Positions 24,612-36,332 of a stretch of DNA of 64,000 bases are shown piece by piece. A program made the position numbers and the translations under genes. The notes beneath the pieces were generated by a model. It saw nothing but the letters and a program-made list of their open reading frames with translations. It searched no databases and had not been told where the DNA came from. Each line of letters opens with the position of its first letter. Position 1 is the first letter of the stretch. The stretch is taken from the NCBI RefSeq assembly GCF_900115005.1, contig NZ_FOUY01000014.1, forward strand, positions 1 through 64,000, read 5' to 3'. The stretch comes from Pseudonocardia ammonioxydans. Its GTDB lineage: Bacteria; Actinomycetota; Actinomycetes; Mycobacteriales; Pseudonocardiaceae.

Positions 24612-26237
24612 TCAGGCTGCGCCGGTCAGCGTCGTCTTCTCCAGCCGGAAGCCCTCGTAGTCGTTCGCGGCGATCGCGTCGCACCGTTCCCGGTAGGCAC
24701 CCACGCCCCCGATGTAGGCCATGAACATCCGTGGCTTGCCCGGCACGTTGGAGCCCATGTACCAGGAGTCGGCCGTCGGGTAGAGCGTCATGTTCCCGAC
24801 CTCCTCCACGTGCGCGGCCCACTCGTCCTCGGCCTCGGCGGTCGCCTCGATCGTGGTGGCCCCACGCTCGCCCAGTGCGACGATGCAGTCGGTGATCCAG
24901 TCCACGTGCTGCTCGATCGAGACGATCATGTTCGACAGGACCGAGGGGCTGGACGGGCCAGTGATCGTGAACAGGTTCGGGAACCCGGCGATCGCGAGAC
25001 CGAGGTAGGTCCGCGGTCCCTCGGCCCACTTGTCCCGCAGCAGGACCCCGTCCCGGCCCCGGATGTCGATCGCGTTCAGCGCGCCGGTCATCGCGTCGAA
25101 CCCGGTGGCGAACACGAGGACGTCGAACTCGTGGTCCCGCTCGGAGGTCCGCAGGCCGCGCTCGGTCGCCTCGGTCAACGGCGTCCTGCGCAGGTCCACC
25201 AGGTGGACGTGCGGCTCGTTGAACGTCTCGTAGTAGCCGGTGTCCAGGCACGGGCGCTTGGTCCCGAACGGGTAGCTGCGCGGGCTCAGGATCTCCGCGA
25301 CCTCCGGGTCGGTCACCCGCTCGCGGATCTTCTGTCGGACGAACTCGGCCGCGGTCTCGTTGGCGGCGGCGTCGGCGAGCGTGTCGGTGTAGCCGGCGAG
25401 GATGGAGACCAGCGTCCCCTCCTGCCAGCCCGACTCGTACTTGGCGTTGCGCTCGGCCTCCGAGACCGCCAGTGCCGACTCGGTGGCCTCCGGGACCGGC
25501 ACCCCGAACCCGGAGGTCCGCTGCTTGTCCCGCCACTGCCGGTACTCCGCCTTCATGGCGTCGATCTCGGAGCGCTCGAGCGGCCGGTTGCGGGCCGCGA
25601 GCGAGTACGCCGGGGTGCGCTGGAAGACGGTGAGCTCGGCGGCCTGCGCCGCGATGATCGGGATCGACTGCACCCCGGACGAGCCGGTGCCGACCAGGCC
25701 CACCCGCAGGCCGGTGAAGTCGACGCCCTCGTGCGGCCAGTGCGCGGTGTGGTACGTCGGCCCGGCGAAGCGCTCCCGACCCGGGATGTCGATCTCCTTC
25801 GACCGGGACAGGCAGCCGGTCGCCATGATCAGGTACTGCGCGTCCACCGTCTCGCCGGTGTCGGTGGCGACCCGCCAGCGGCCGGCCGCCTCGTCGTAGT
25901 CGGCCGACCCGACGCGGGTGTTGAACGTGACGTCCTTGCGGAGGTCGAACCGGTCGGCGACGTGGTTGACGTAGCGGAGGATCTCCGGCTGGGCGGGATA
26001 GCGCTCGGTCCACTCCCACTCCTGCTCCAGCTCCGGGGAGAAGGAGTACGAGTAGGACAGGCTCTCCACGTCGCAGCGGGCACCCGGGTACCGGTTCCAG
26101 TACCAGGTGCCGCCCACGCCGTCGCCGGTCTCGAACACCCGGGTGCTCAACCCGAGCTCACGCAGCCGGTACAGCTGGTAGAGGCCCGCGATTCCTGCGC
26201 CGACGATCACCGCGTCGACGCTGCGGTCGTTGCTCAT
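24612..26237 (-). CDS. Type I Baeyer-Villiger monooxygenase
   Basis: This FAD/NADPH enzyme inserts oxygen next to a ketone carbonyl, giving an ester or lactone. The 541-residue protein has two Rossmann motifs (GAGIAG at 13-18 and GTGSSG at 183-188) and the class fingerprint FAGPTYHTAHWP at 157-168, matching FxGxxxHxxxW(P/D). Length agrees with cyclohexanone-monooxygenase-type enzymes. The next gene upstream encodes an esterase that would open the product. The substrate cannot be deduced. Confidence 0.92.
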   Translation of the reverse strand: MSNDRSVDAVIVGAGIAGLYQLYRLRELGLSTRVFETGDGVGGTWYWNRYPGARCDVESLSYSYSFSPELEQEWEWTERYPAQPEILRYVNHVADRFDLRKDVTFNTRVGSADYDEAAGRWRVATDTGETVDAQYLIMATGCLSRSKEIDIPGRERFAGPTYHTAHWPHEGVDFTGLRVGLVGTGSSGVQSIPIIAAQAAELTVFQRTPAYSLAARNRPLERSEIDAMKAEYRQWRDKQRTSGFGVPVPEATESALAVSEAERNAKYESGWQEGTLVSILAGYTDTLADAAANETAAEFVRQKIRERVTDPEVAEILSPRSYPFGTKRPCLDTGYYETFNEPHVHLVDLRRTPLTEATERGLRTSERDHEFDVLVFATGFDAMTGALNAIDIRGRDGVLLRDKWAEGPRTYLGLAIAGFPNLFTITGPSSPSVLSNMIVSIEQHVDWITDCIVALGERGATTIEATAEAEDEWAAHVEEVGNMTLYPTADSWYMGSNVPGKPRMFMAYIGGVGAYRERCDAIAANDYEGFRLEKTTLTGAA

Positions 26238-26299
26238 TCCGTGGTCCCTTCTGACGTGCGCCGTTGCATGTAGGGGAAAACGGGGTCGGGGGCCGGCCC

Positions 26300-27238
26300 T
26301 CAGGCCGGCTGGGCGTGCGAAGCCAGGTGCCGGTCGATGTGCTCCGCGACGTACTCCAGGCCGGCGTCGGCGCCGGGGAGCACGTTGACCATGGTGAAGA
26401 AGCCGTGCATCTGCCCCTCGAACCGGCGGCTCTGCACGGCGACACCGGCCGCGCGCAGCTTCTCCGCGTAGGCCTCGCCCTCGTCGCGCAGCACGTCGTG
26501 CTCGGCGGTGAGCACGACCGCGGGCGGGAGCCCGGCCAGGTCGGTGGCCTGCAGCGGGGAGGCGTCGGCACGCCGGCGCGAGGCCTGGTCGGGGGCGTAG
26601 TGGTCCCAGAACCAGACCATCGAGTCCCGGCTCAGCATCAGCTGGTTGGACGGGTCGGAGTAGCTGGCGTTGTCCAGGTCGGCGTCGGTGACCGGGTAGA
26701 CCAGCACCTGGAGCGCGATCGCCGGACCGCCCTCCGCCTTCGCCCGCTGGGCCATGATCGCGGCGAGGTTCCCGCCCGCGCTGTCCCCGCCGACGATCAG
26801 CGGCAGGTCGGTCCCGTGCTCGGCGAAGTGCCGGACGCTCCACAGCAGCGCCGCCCACGAGTCCTCCACCGCGACCGGGTAACGGTGCTCGGGGGCCAGG
26901 CGGTAGTCGACGAGGACGACGGCCGCGCCGGTCCGCTCGACGATCTTGCGGGCCAGGGTGTCCGACTCGTCCAGCGAGCCGATCACCCAACCGCCGCCGT
27001 GGTAGTAGACGAACACCGCACACGGGGCCTCCGGAGCGAGGATCCGCACCGGGACGCTGCCGCCCGCCACCGGGACGGACTCTTCGACCACGTGGGCGAC
27101 CTCGGGGCCCGGTCCGTACATGTCGCGCAGGGCCCCACCCAGCCCGCGCGCCTCCTCCGGGGTCATCTCGTGGAGCGGCTTCATCCCGCTCTCGGCCATC
27201 TGGGCCAGGAAACCTGCGGTTGCCTCGTCGAGCGCCAT
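26300..27238 (-). CDS. HSL-family alpha/beta-hydrolase (esterase)
   Basis: The 312-residue enzyme shows the hormone-sensitive-lipase oxyanion motif HGGGW (80-84), nucleophile Ser153 in GDSAGG, and the likely acid Asp248 and base His278 (GQMHGFF). It has no signal peptide and is cytoplasmic. ATG 27238 begins a normal cap domain; a longer frame upstream lacks conservation. It is the promoter-proximal gene of the cassette. With the monooxygenase it would convert a ketone to alcohol plus acid. Confidence 0.9.
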   Translation of the reverse strand: MALDEATAGFLAQMAESGMKPLHEMTPEEARGLGGALRDMYGPGPEVAHVVEESVPVAGGSVPVRILAPEAPCAVFVYYHGGGWVIGSLDESDTLARKIVERTGAAVVLVDYRLAPEHRYPVAVEDSWAALLWSVRHFAEHGTDLPLIVGGDSAGGNLAAIMAQRAKAEGGPAIALQVLVYPVTDADLDNASYSDPSNQLMLSRDSMVWFWDHYAPDQASRRRADASPLQATDLAGLPPAVVLTAEHDVLRDEGEAYAEKLRAAGVAVQSRRFEGQMHGFFTMVNVLPGADAGLEYVAEHIDRHLASHAQPA

Positions 27239-27330
27239 CGGATCACCTCGTTGTGATGGGGAGGGCGTTCCGCACACCGGTCGATCGGAACGCCGGGCGA
27301 ACGCTCCCACCGTAAGTCACCGAATGAGGC

Positions 27331-27361
27331 CTGCATTACACCCGAACGGGTGGACAATGCA
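27331..27361. promoter_or_regulatory. Inverted repeat TGCATT...AATGCA upstream of the esterase cassette
   Basis: TGCATT and AATGCA lie about 18 bp apart, and AATGCATTCTGCAT follows directly. Position, about 95 bp upstream of the esterase ATG in an otherwise AT-poor background, makes it a candidate promoter/operator for the GntR regulator. No consensus is proven. Confidence 0.35.
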
Positions 27362-27456
27362 TTCTGCATCAGGGTGTGCGTCCGGGCGCCGCCGTCCGGG
27401 GCACCCCGCTCGTCCGTGCGGCCGTCTCGCTATCGCGGCCGGCACTCACGCACGCG

Positions 27457-27581
27457 CCCCGAGGGGCACCCTCGTAGCGCTGCCGGGGGCCGCCATGTCC
27501 CGTCCGGCGCCGCGGTGTCCCGTCCGCCCGGCTCCGAGGGGCACCCTCGTAGCGCCATGTGCCCCGAGGGTGCCCCTCGGG
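27457..27581. repeat. Three copies of a palindromic CGAGGG-N3-CCCTCG element
   Basis: CGAGGGGCACCCTCG occurs twice (near 27460-27474 and 27535-27549), each followed by TAGCGC. The inverted form CCGAGGGTGCCCCTCGG is at 27564-27580. Each is a hairpin with 6-7 bp arms and a GCA/TGC loop. They lie in the non-coding stretch between the esterase promoter and the next gene, which otherwise holds no gene I can support. Confidence 0.6.
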
Positions 27582-27670
27582 GCGCGGCAGCGGGGCGCGG
27601 CGGCACGCGGGACCCGGGTGCGCGGCGGGCCGGGCCGGCCGGTGGGCGGGTGCTAGTACGCTGGCGCGCC

Positions 27671-27859
27671 GTGCACTGGTTCTCCACCGGGCTGCTGATC
27701 GCCCTCTCCGCGGGAACCGCCGCCTGGGCCGGGTGGCTGCTCCGGCGCCTGTTCGTCGTCGAGCCCGCCCCGGCCTCCGCGGCCACCGACCGTCCCGCCC
27801 CGGACGGCGACGCCGACGACCACGACGCCCACGACCACACCGAGGAGCCGACCCCGTGA
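27671..27859 (+). CDS. Small membrane-anchored His/Asp-rich protein
   Basis: The 62-residue product has one membrane helix (about 5-27) followed by a Pro/Ala linker and an acidic, His-containing tail (DDHDAHDHTEE). It starts with GTG, and the stop overlaps the next gene's GTG (GTGA), so it is coupled to the nitrobindin-like gene. The tail could bind a metal ion. I do not recognise the family; the coupling is the best evidence that it is real. Confidence 0.55.
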   Translation: MHWFSTGLLIALSAGTAAWAGWLLRRLFVVEPAPASAATDRPAPDGDADDHDAHDHTEEPTP

Positions 27860-28485
27860 CCAGTTCCGACGACGAGCAGCTGCGGACCACGATCACCGGG
27901 CCGGAGAACGCGGCGCCGGACTCGCCGCAGCGCAACCGTCCGCAGTGGAGCGACCTGCCGGTCACCGACGACACGGCGAACCTGCGCCAGGGCCCGGACC
28001 TCGACGAGCGCTGCCTGGGCGTGCTGCCGCTGGTGGGCGTCTGGCGCGGGGACGGCGAGATCGTCGACCCGACCGTCGAGGGTGCCCGGCCGTTCGGCCA
28101 GCAGCTGACCTTCGCCCACGACGGGCGCCCGTTCCTGACCTTCGAGTCCCGGTCGTGGCTGCTCGGGCCGGACGGCGAGATCGGTGAGCTGCTGGAGCGC
28201 GAGACCGGCTTCTGGCGCCCGCAGGAGGACGGCTCGCTGGAGGCCGTCATCGCCGACAGCAGCGGCCTGGTCGAGGTCTTCTACGGCCCCAAGGGCGACA
28301 TGCGCTCCTGGCAGATCGAGACCGACGCCGTCGCCCGGACCGCGTCGGCGCGGGCCACGGTCGCCTCGAAGCGGCTCTACGGCCTGGTCAACCAGGGCGA
28401 CCTCGCCTACGTCGACGAGCGCGCGATGGACGGTGGCGAGATGGCCCCGTACATGTCGGCCGTGCTGCGGCGCGTCGTCGGCTGA
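27856..28485 (+). CDS. Nitrobindin-like (FABP-fold) protein
   Basis: This 209-residue protein belongs to the THAP4/nitrobindin beta-barrel family (FABP family, as Rv0813c). The diagnostic GVWRGDGE motif is at about 60-67 and ETGFWRP near 114. Nitrobindins bind ferric heme through a histidine near the C-terminus in a segment of the type PHLSA. Here that segment reads MAPYMSAVLRR, so the proximal histidine is replaced by tyrosine. The first 40 residues are a disordered extension. It probably cannot act as a standard ferric nitrobindin. Confidence 0.82.
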   Translation: MTSSDDEQLRTTITGPENAAPDSPQRNRPQWSDLPVTDDTANLRQGPDLDERCLGVLPLVGVWRGDGEIVDPTVEGARPFGQQLTFAHDGRPFLTFESRSWLLGPDGEIGELLERETGFWRPQEDGSLEAVIADSSGLVEVFYGPKGDMRSWQIETDAVARTASARATVASKRLYGLVNQGDLAYVDERAMDGGEMAPYMSAVLRRVVG

Positions 28486-28494
28486 GCACCACCG

Positions 28495-29118
28495 GTGGTC
28501 GACACCGTGGTGCGCCCGTGCGGGCGGCGGGCGCTGCTGTTCGAGGTGACCTCGGCGGCCGAGGTCGCGGCGATCGTGTCCGCCGTGCGCGCGGCGGAAC
28601 TGGCCGAGGTGACCGAGCTGGTCCCCGCGGCCCGGACGGTCCTGGTGGAGGTGGCGCCCGGTGCCGCGCTGGACCGGGTGCGCGACGCGGTGCGCACCGC
28701 CGACCCGGAGTCGGGCTCGTCCGGCACGGGGACCGTCCACACGATCCCGGTGACCTACGACGGTGCCGACCTCGACCTGGTCGCCCGCACCGCGGGGATC
28801 TCCCGGGACGAGGTGGTGGAGCTGCACAGCGGCGCCGAGTACACCGTGGACTTCTGCGGTTTCGCGCCCGGCTTCGGCTACCTGTCCGGACTGCCCGAGC
28901 CGCTGCGCCAGCCGCGGCTCGAGAGCTCCCGCACCGCCGTACCCGCCGGGTCGGTGGGGATCGCCGACGTCTACAGCTGCGTGTACCCGCGCCGGTCCCC
29001 CGGCGGCTGGCGACTGATCGGCCGGGCGGCGGTGGCCCCCGAGGTCCTGTTCGACCCCGGGGCCGAGCGACCCACCCTGTTCACCCCGGGCGACCGGGTG
29101 CGGTTCGAGGCCCGGTGA
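28495..29118 (+). CDS. pxpB: 5-oxoprolinase subunit B (KipI family)
   Basis: The 207-residue protein matches the PxpB/KipI fold: an N-terminal region (1-80), then a cyclophilin-like C-terminal domain with the conserved FCGFAPGFGYLSGLP motif (about 120-134), PAGSVGIADVYSCVYPR and SPGGWRLIGR. PxpB with PxpA and PxpC forms an ATP-dependent 5-oxoprolinase that removes the glutamate damage product pyroglutamate. It starts 10 bp after the nitrobindin-like gene and overlaps pxpC by 4 bp. Confidence 0.9.
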   Translation: MVDTVVRPCGRRALLFEVTSAAEVAAIVSAVRAAELAEVTELVPAARTVLVEVAPGAALDRVRDAVRTADPESGSSGTGTVHTIPVTYDGADLDLVARTAGISRDEVVELHSGAEYTVDFCGFAPGFGYLSGLPEPLRQPRLESSRTAVPAGSVGIADVYSCVYPRRSPGGWRLIGRAAVAPEVLFDPGAERPTLFTPGDRVRFEAR

Positions 29119-29981
29119 CCGGCGGCCTGCTGGTGCTGCGGTCCGGGCCGCAGGCACTGGTCACCGACCGGGGACGGCCGGGGAACGCGCACCTGGGTGT
29201 GCCGCCGTCGGGCGCGCTCGACCGGCCCGCGTACGAGCTGGGGAACCGGCTCGTCGGCAACGACGACGGCGCGGCCGGGCTGGAGCTGCTCGGTGGCGGG
29301 GCGCGACTGAGGGCCCGGGGCAACCGCGTCGTCGCCGTGACGGGCGCGCCCGCGCCGGTCACGGTGGACGGCCGGCCCGCCGCCTCGCACACCGCCCTCC
29401 ACCTTCCGGACGGGGCGACGCTGGAGCTCGGCGCGCCGGTCGGTGGCCTGCGGGTCTACCTCGCCGTCGCCGGCGGTCTGGCGGTCGAGGCCGCGCTGGG
29501 CAGCCGGAGCACCGATCTGCTGTCCGGGCTCGGCCCCGCCCCGGTCACCGACGACACCGAGCTGCCGGTGGGGCCCTGGTCCGGGACGCTGCCCGACGCG
29601 GGTCCGGTCCCGGTCTCGGTCCCGGACACGGCCGTGCGGCTGCGGGTCCGGCTCGGTCCGCGCGACGACTGGTTCACCGACCCCCGGGCCGCGCTCGCGG
29701 GGCCGGAGTGGACGGTGACGGCGGACGGGAACCGGATCGGCATCCGGCTCGAGGGCCCGCCACCGGAACGGCGGCCGGACACCCGGGACCGGGAGCTGCC
29801 CAGCGAGGGCATGGTCACCGGTGCGGTGCAGGCACCGCCGGACGGGCCGCCGGTGGTGTTCCTCGCCGACCACCCGACGACCGGCGGTTATCCGGTCGTC
29901 GCGGTGGTCGAGCCGTCAGACCTGGCCGTGCTCGCCCAGGCCCTGCCCGGGACCCGGGTGCGGTTCACCGTCCTGGGCTGA
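29115..29981 (+). CDS. pxpC: 5-oxoprolinase subunit C (KipA family)
   Basis: The 288-residue partner of PxpB (biotin-dependent carboxyltransferase-like/KipA fold) has the conserved HLGVPPSGALD (about 27-37), NRLVGNDDGAAGLE, VYLAVAGGL and the late motif DHPTTGGYPVVAVV. GTG 29115 overlaps the pxpB stop (GTGA). The third subunit, PxpA (LamB/YcsF family), is not in the window, so it must be encoded elsewhere. It converges on the Ala/Gly repeat gene; the two stops are adjacent. Confidence 0.9.
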   Translation: MTGGLLVLRSGPQALVTDRGRPGNAHLGVPPSGALDRPAYELGNRLVGNDDGAAGLELLGGGARLRARGNRVVAVTGAPAPVTVDGRPAASHTALHLPDGATLELGAPVGGLRVYLAVAGGLAVEAALGSRSTDLLSGLGPAPVTDDTELPVGPWSGTLPDAGPVPVSVPDTAVRLRVRLGPRDDWFTDPRAALAGPEWTVTADGNRIGIRLEGPPPERRPDTRDRELPSEGMVTGAVQAPPDGPPVVFLADHPTTGGYPVVAVVEPSDLAVLAQALPGTRVRFTVLG

Positions 29982-32927
<2,946 letters not shown>

Positions 32928-32971
32928 GGGCCCGGACCTTATGACGGCCGGGGCCCGTGCGCGTGCAACCG

Positions 32972-35548
32972 TCAGCTGCTGCGCGTCCCCGAGGACGGCT
33001 GCGCGGCGCTCGGCCGACCGGCGCTCGACGAGCCCTGACCGGAGCCGTTCGCACCGTTCGAGCGGCCGTTCGCGGCACCGTTGCCGGAGCCCTCCGCGGA
33101 GCCGGATCCCCCGGTACGACCGCCCTGACCGTTGCCCGTCTGCCCGGAGCCGTTGCGGCCGGAGCCGGCACCGGTCGCCCCGGAGCCGCGCCCGGCCGTC
33201 GGGTTCACCGTCGTCGGCGGCTCGGCCTCGGTCGCCGACTGCGCCCCCGAATCCTTCTCCTCGCCGTCGGACGACTGCCGGGAACCATCCGTTGGAGTGT
33301 CACCGGAACGACGGACGGCGCCGACCGCGACGGTCCGTTCGGCGTCCTCATCGGACTTCCGCTCGGCGTCCTGCCGCGGAACCGCGGACGTCGCCGGCTC
33401 GGGCTGCTGGGGCTCCGACGCCGGACGGAAGAGCTCGGCCGCCTCCGGCTCGTCGCCTCCCGGGCGCACCGCGGTGGTGCGCTCGGCGTCCTGCTCGCCC
33501 CGGGGCGCCTGGCCGGCCTGCAGACCGGCCGGGGCGGGGCCGGGCCGCGGCGCCGGGGACGGACGGGGTCCCGGCCGCGGACCGGCCTGCCCCGACCCCT
33601 GGTCCTGCTGTCCGGGCCGCCCCGGGCCGGGACCGCCGGACTTCGCGGGGCCCGCCTGGCCCGGACGGCCGGAGGACTGTGCGGACGCGGCCTGAGCCGC
33701 CCCGCCGGGCTTCTCCGGTCCCTCCTGGCCCGACCGGCCGGAGCTCGCCGAGCCCTGCGGACCGGGCTTGTCGGATGCCGCCTGCTGGCCGGGCTGCCCC
33801 GGCCGACCGGGCTTGCCCGGACCGGCCGGACCCGGCCGGGCGGAGCTCCCCGTACCCGCCTGGCCCTGCTGGGCAGAGTTCGCCGACCCCGCCTGGCCCT
33901 GCTGCCCCGCCTTCGCCGGGCCCGCCTGGCCCTGCTGGGCGGAGTTCGCCGGGCCCGCCTGGCCCTGCTGCGCCGATTTCCCCGACCCGGCCTGGGCCTG
34001 CTGGGGCGAGCTTCCCGACCCGGCCTGGCCCTGCTGGGCCGAGTTCCCCGCGCCCGCCTGGCTCTGCTGGGCCGAGTTCCCCGCCCCCGCCTGACCCTGC
34101 TGAGCCGAGTTCCCCGCCCCCGCCTGACCCTGCTGAGCCGAGTTCGCCGCCCCCGCCTGGGCCTGCTGGGGCGAGTTCCCCGACCCCGACTGGGTCTGCT
34201 GACCCGCCTTCGCCGGGCCCGGCTTCGCGGCACCCGCCTGCCCCTGCTGCGCGGCGTTCCCCGGAGCGGCCTGCCCCTGCTGTGCCTGTCCCGGGTTGCC
34301 GGGGCCCGCCGGACCCGGCCGGGCGGGCTTGCCCGGACCGGACGCGCCCTGCTGACCGGGCCGCCCCGGACCCGCGGCGGCGCCCTGCTGACCGGGCCGG
34401 CCGGGACCGGACGGTCCCTGCCGGTCGGCGGGCGCACCGTGCGCCTGGTCGCTGTTCTGGCCACCGTGCGGAGCGACCGGCCGGGCCTGCCGGTCGGAGT
34501 CCTGGCGACCGTGCTGCTCACCCCGGCCGTTCTGCCCGGCACCGGAGCCTGCCGACGCGGCCGCGGAGCCGTTCGTCCCGCCCGGCTGACCCGCCGGGCT
34601 GCCGGGCCCGGCCGGTCGGCCCGGCTGCGCCGGCCCTGCTGGGCCGTGTTGCTGCTCGGCGGCCGGCCGGCCGCTCTTCTCCTGGCCCGACGACCGGTCA
34701 CCCGGACCGGACGGCGAGCCTGCGGACCCGGCGGCCTCCGGGCGCGCCCCCGGGTGCGGCGGCCGCCCCGGAGCCGGGGCCCCCGGCGAACCGCCGGGCT
34801 GCCCGGGGCCCTGCTGCGCACTCGGCGCGGGCTGCGGGCGCGGGCCGGGACGTGGCGCGGGGGCCGCGTCGCCCGGGCCGGGCGGACGGGCGCCGGCCGG
34901 GCGGACCTGCTCACCGCTGTCCCGGCGCCGGTCGCCGGTGTCCCCGTCGCGACCGGGGCGATCGCCCGCGGCCGGCTGCGGGATGCCGGTGCGGGCGTCG
35001 CCGTCCGGCTTCTCCGGGCCGGTGGACCGGCCGGCCTCGGCACGCAGCTCGTCACGGCGGCGGGTGAGCTCGCCGACCTCGGCGCGGAGCTTGTCCCCGT
35101 GCTCGCGGGCGCGGTCGGCGTCCGCCCGCGCGCGATCGACCTGCTTGCGGGCCTCGGACGTGACGCGCTCGGCGTCGGCCCTGGCCTTGTTCCGGATCTC
35201 CTCGGCCTCCTCCTCGGCCTTCTGCAGGATGGCCTGCATCCGGTCGGAGAAGCCGTCGACGCCGCCGGCGTCCTGCGGCGGGGGAGCCGGCCGCGGCGAG
35301 GGCCGGGGCCCGGGGCCCGGCTGCGGACCGCCGGGGGCTCCCGGCGCGGGCGCGAAACCACCGGGGGGTGAGGCCGGCATCGGCGGCGGCATCGGCCGGC
35401 TCCGCAGTGCGTCGATGTCGGCCCGCATGCGGCCCATCACCCGCTGCATCTGGACGATGTGCTCGTCCACCTGCTTGCGGTCGTATCCGCGGAGTACGAC
35501 GTCGAACCGCGGGGAACCGCCCGGGCGGTCCGCCCCGTCTGCCGTCAT
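32972..35548 (-). CDS. DivIVA-like protein with long Gly/Gln/Pro 11-residue-repeat tail
   Basis: The 858-residue protein begins with a DivIVA/Wag31-like membrane-curvature module (FDVVLRGYDRKQVDEHI at 15-31). A Pro-rich linker (52-92) and a charged coiled coil (about 100-170; ILQKAEEEAEEIRNKARADA) follow. The remaining 690 residues are disordered and contain tandem 11-residue units of the form QAGAGNSAQQG at about 430-565, with variants such as SPQQA and KSAQQ. DivIVA proteins mark growing poles and septa, so a scaffold role is plausible. It is upstream of, and co-directional with, the membrane-anchored repeat protein. The canonical wag31 is normally in the ftsZ region, so this is a paralogue. 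Confidence 0.75.
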   Translation of the reverse strand: MTADGADRPGGSPRFDVVLRGYDRKQVDEHIVQMQRVMGRMRADIDALRSRPMPPPMPASPPGGFAPAPGAPGGPQPGPGPRPSPRPAPPPQDAGGVDGFSDRMQAILQKAEEEAEEIRNKARADAERVTSEARKQVDRARADADRAREHGDKLRAEVGELTRRRDELRAEAGRSTGPEKPDGDARTGIPQPAAGDRPGRDGDTGDRRRDSGEQVRPAGARPPGPGDAAPAPRPGPRPQPAPSAQQGPGQPGGSPGAPAPGRPPHPGARPEAAGSAGSPSGPGDRSSGQEKSGRPAAEQQHGPAGPAQPGRPAGPGSPAGQPGGTNGSAAASAGSGAGQNGRGEQHGRQDSDRQARPVAPHGGQNSDQAHGAPADRQGPSGPGRPGQQGAAAGPGRPGQQGASGPGKPARPGPAGPGNPGQAQQGQAAPGNAAQQGQAGAAKPGPAKAGQQTQSGSGNSPQQAQAGAANSAQQGQAGAGNSAQQGQAGAGNSAQQSQAGAGNSAQQGQAGSGSSPQQAQAGSGKSAQQGQAGPANSAQQGQAGPAKAGQQGQAGSANSAQQGQAGTGSSARPGPAGPGKPGRPGQPGQQAASDKPGPQGSASSGRSGQEGPEKPGGAAQAASAQSSGRPGQAGPAKSGGPGPGRPGQQDQGSGQAGPRPGPRPSPAPRPGPAPAGLQAGQAPRGEQDAERTTAVRPGGDEPEAAELFRPASEPQQPEPATSAVPRQDAERKSDEDAERTVAVGAVRRSGDTPTDGSRQSSDGEEKDSGAQSATEAEPPTTVNPTAGRGSGATGAGSGRNGSGQTGNGQGGRTGGSGSAEGSGNGAANGRSNGANGSGQGSSSAGRPSAAQPSSGTRSS
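33850..34270. repeat. 33-bp tandem repeats coding 11-residue units
   Basis: At least ten consecutive 33-bp units, read on the minus strand, encode variants of QAGAGNSAQQG. Neighbouring units are nearly identical at DNA level (CTGACCCTGCTGAGCCGAGT recurs), pointing to recent duplication by slippage or unequal recombination. Confidence 0.8.
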
Positions 35549-35783
35549 CGCCTCTCCTCACACAGGTCGTCCGGCATTGCGCAGGGCCCTCGCACCCGGG
35601 CACACCCGGCTCGACCCTGTCGAACAGAGTAGCCGCGCGTGCGCCGTCGCGGCGAACTCCGCGACTGCCGGGCGTCCCCCATCGGCGTGGCGGCTCCCGT
35701 GACCGGCGATCCCGTGACAAGATGTGCGGCTACCGTTCGCGCGTCCCCGAGCCTACCGGGCCGGAACGAATACCATCGGTGGC

Positions 35784-36332
35784 GTGGACACCTCGCTGAA
35801 GGGCACGCTGCACAAGCGCGGTCTGCGGATGACGCCCCAACGCCAGCTCGTGCTGGACGCTGTGCGCGAGCTGGGACACGCGACCCCCGAGCAGGTGTGC
35901 ACCCGTGTGCAGGCCACCGCACCAGCCGTCAACATCACGACCGTCTACCGGACGCTGGACCTGCTCGAGGACCTCGGGGTCGTCCGGCACGCCCACCTCG
36001 GGCACGGCGCCCCGACCTACTCCGAGCACCAGCACCGGCACCTGCACCTCGTCTGTCACGACTGCGGCCGGGTCGACGAGGCGCCGGCCGAGCTGCTGTC
36101 CGATGTGGCAAGTCGCACGCGAGCCGAGCTCGGCTTCCACCTCGACTCGACGCACGTGGCGCTCTCGGGCACCTGCGCGGACTGCTCCGGCGCGAGCAGC
36201 ACCACCGCCGGAGGCGGCACGGCCGGCACCACCGCCGGAGGCGGCACGATCAGCACGATCGAGACCAGCACGACCGACCAGAACGACGACGCGGCCTCCG
36301 CCTCCCCGGAGGCCGTGAAGGGAGACCGGTGA
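35784..36332 (+). CDS. Fur-family metal-responsive repressor
   Basis: The 182-residue protein has the Fur winged helix (about 1-75; RGLRMTPQRQLVLDAVREL, ITTVYRTLDLLEDLGVV), the regulatory metal motif HQHRHLHLVCHDCGRV (about 85-100) and a second Cys pair, GTCADC (about 140), forming the structural zinc site. The C-terminal 40 residues are a Thr/Gly-rich extension. GTG 35784 gives a normal N-terminus. It overlaps ygfZ by 4 bp. Which metal it senses (Fe, Zn or Mn) cannot be told with confidence from the sequence. Confidence 0.88.
   Translation: MDTSLKGTLHKRGLRMTPQRQLVLDAVRELGHATPEQVCTRVQATAPAVNITTVYRTLDLLEDLGVVRHAHLGHGAPTYSEHQHRHLHLVCHDCGRVDEAPAELLSDVASRTRAELGFHLDSTHVALSGTCADCSGASSTTAGGGTAGTTAGGGTISTIETSTTDQNDDAASASPEAVKGDR

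Noticed and set aside
33850..34270. Possible CRISPR array (regular 33-bp repeats)
   Set aside because: The units are contiguous without unique spacers and are in frame within a protein gene; no cas genes are present.
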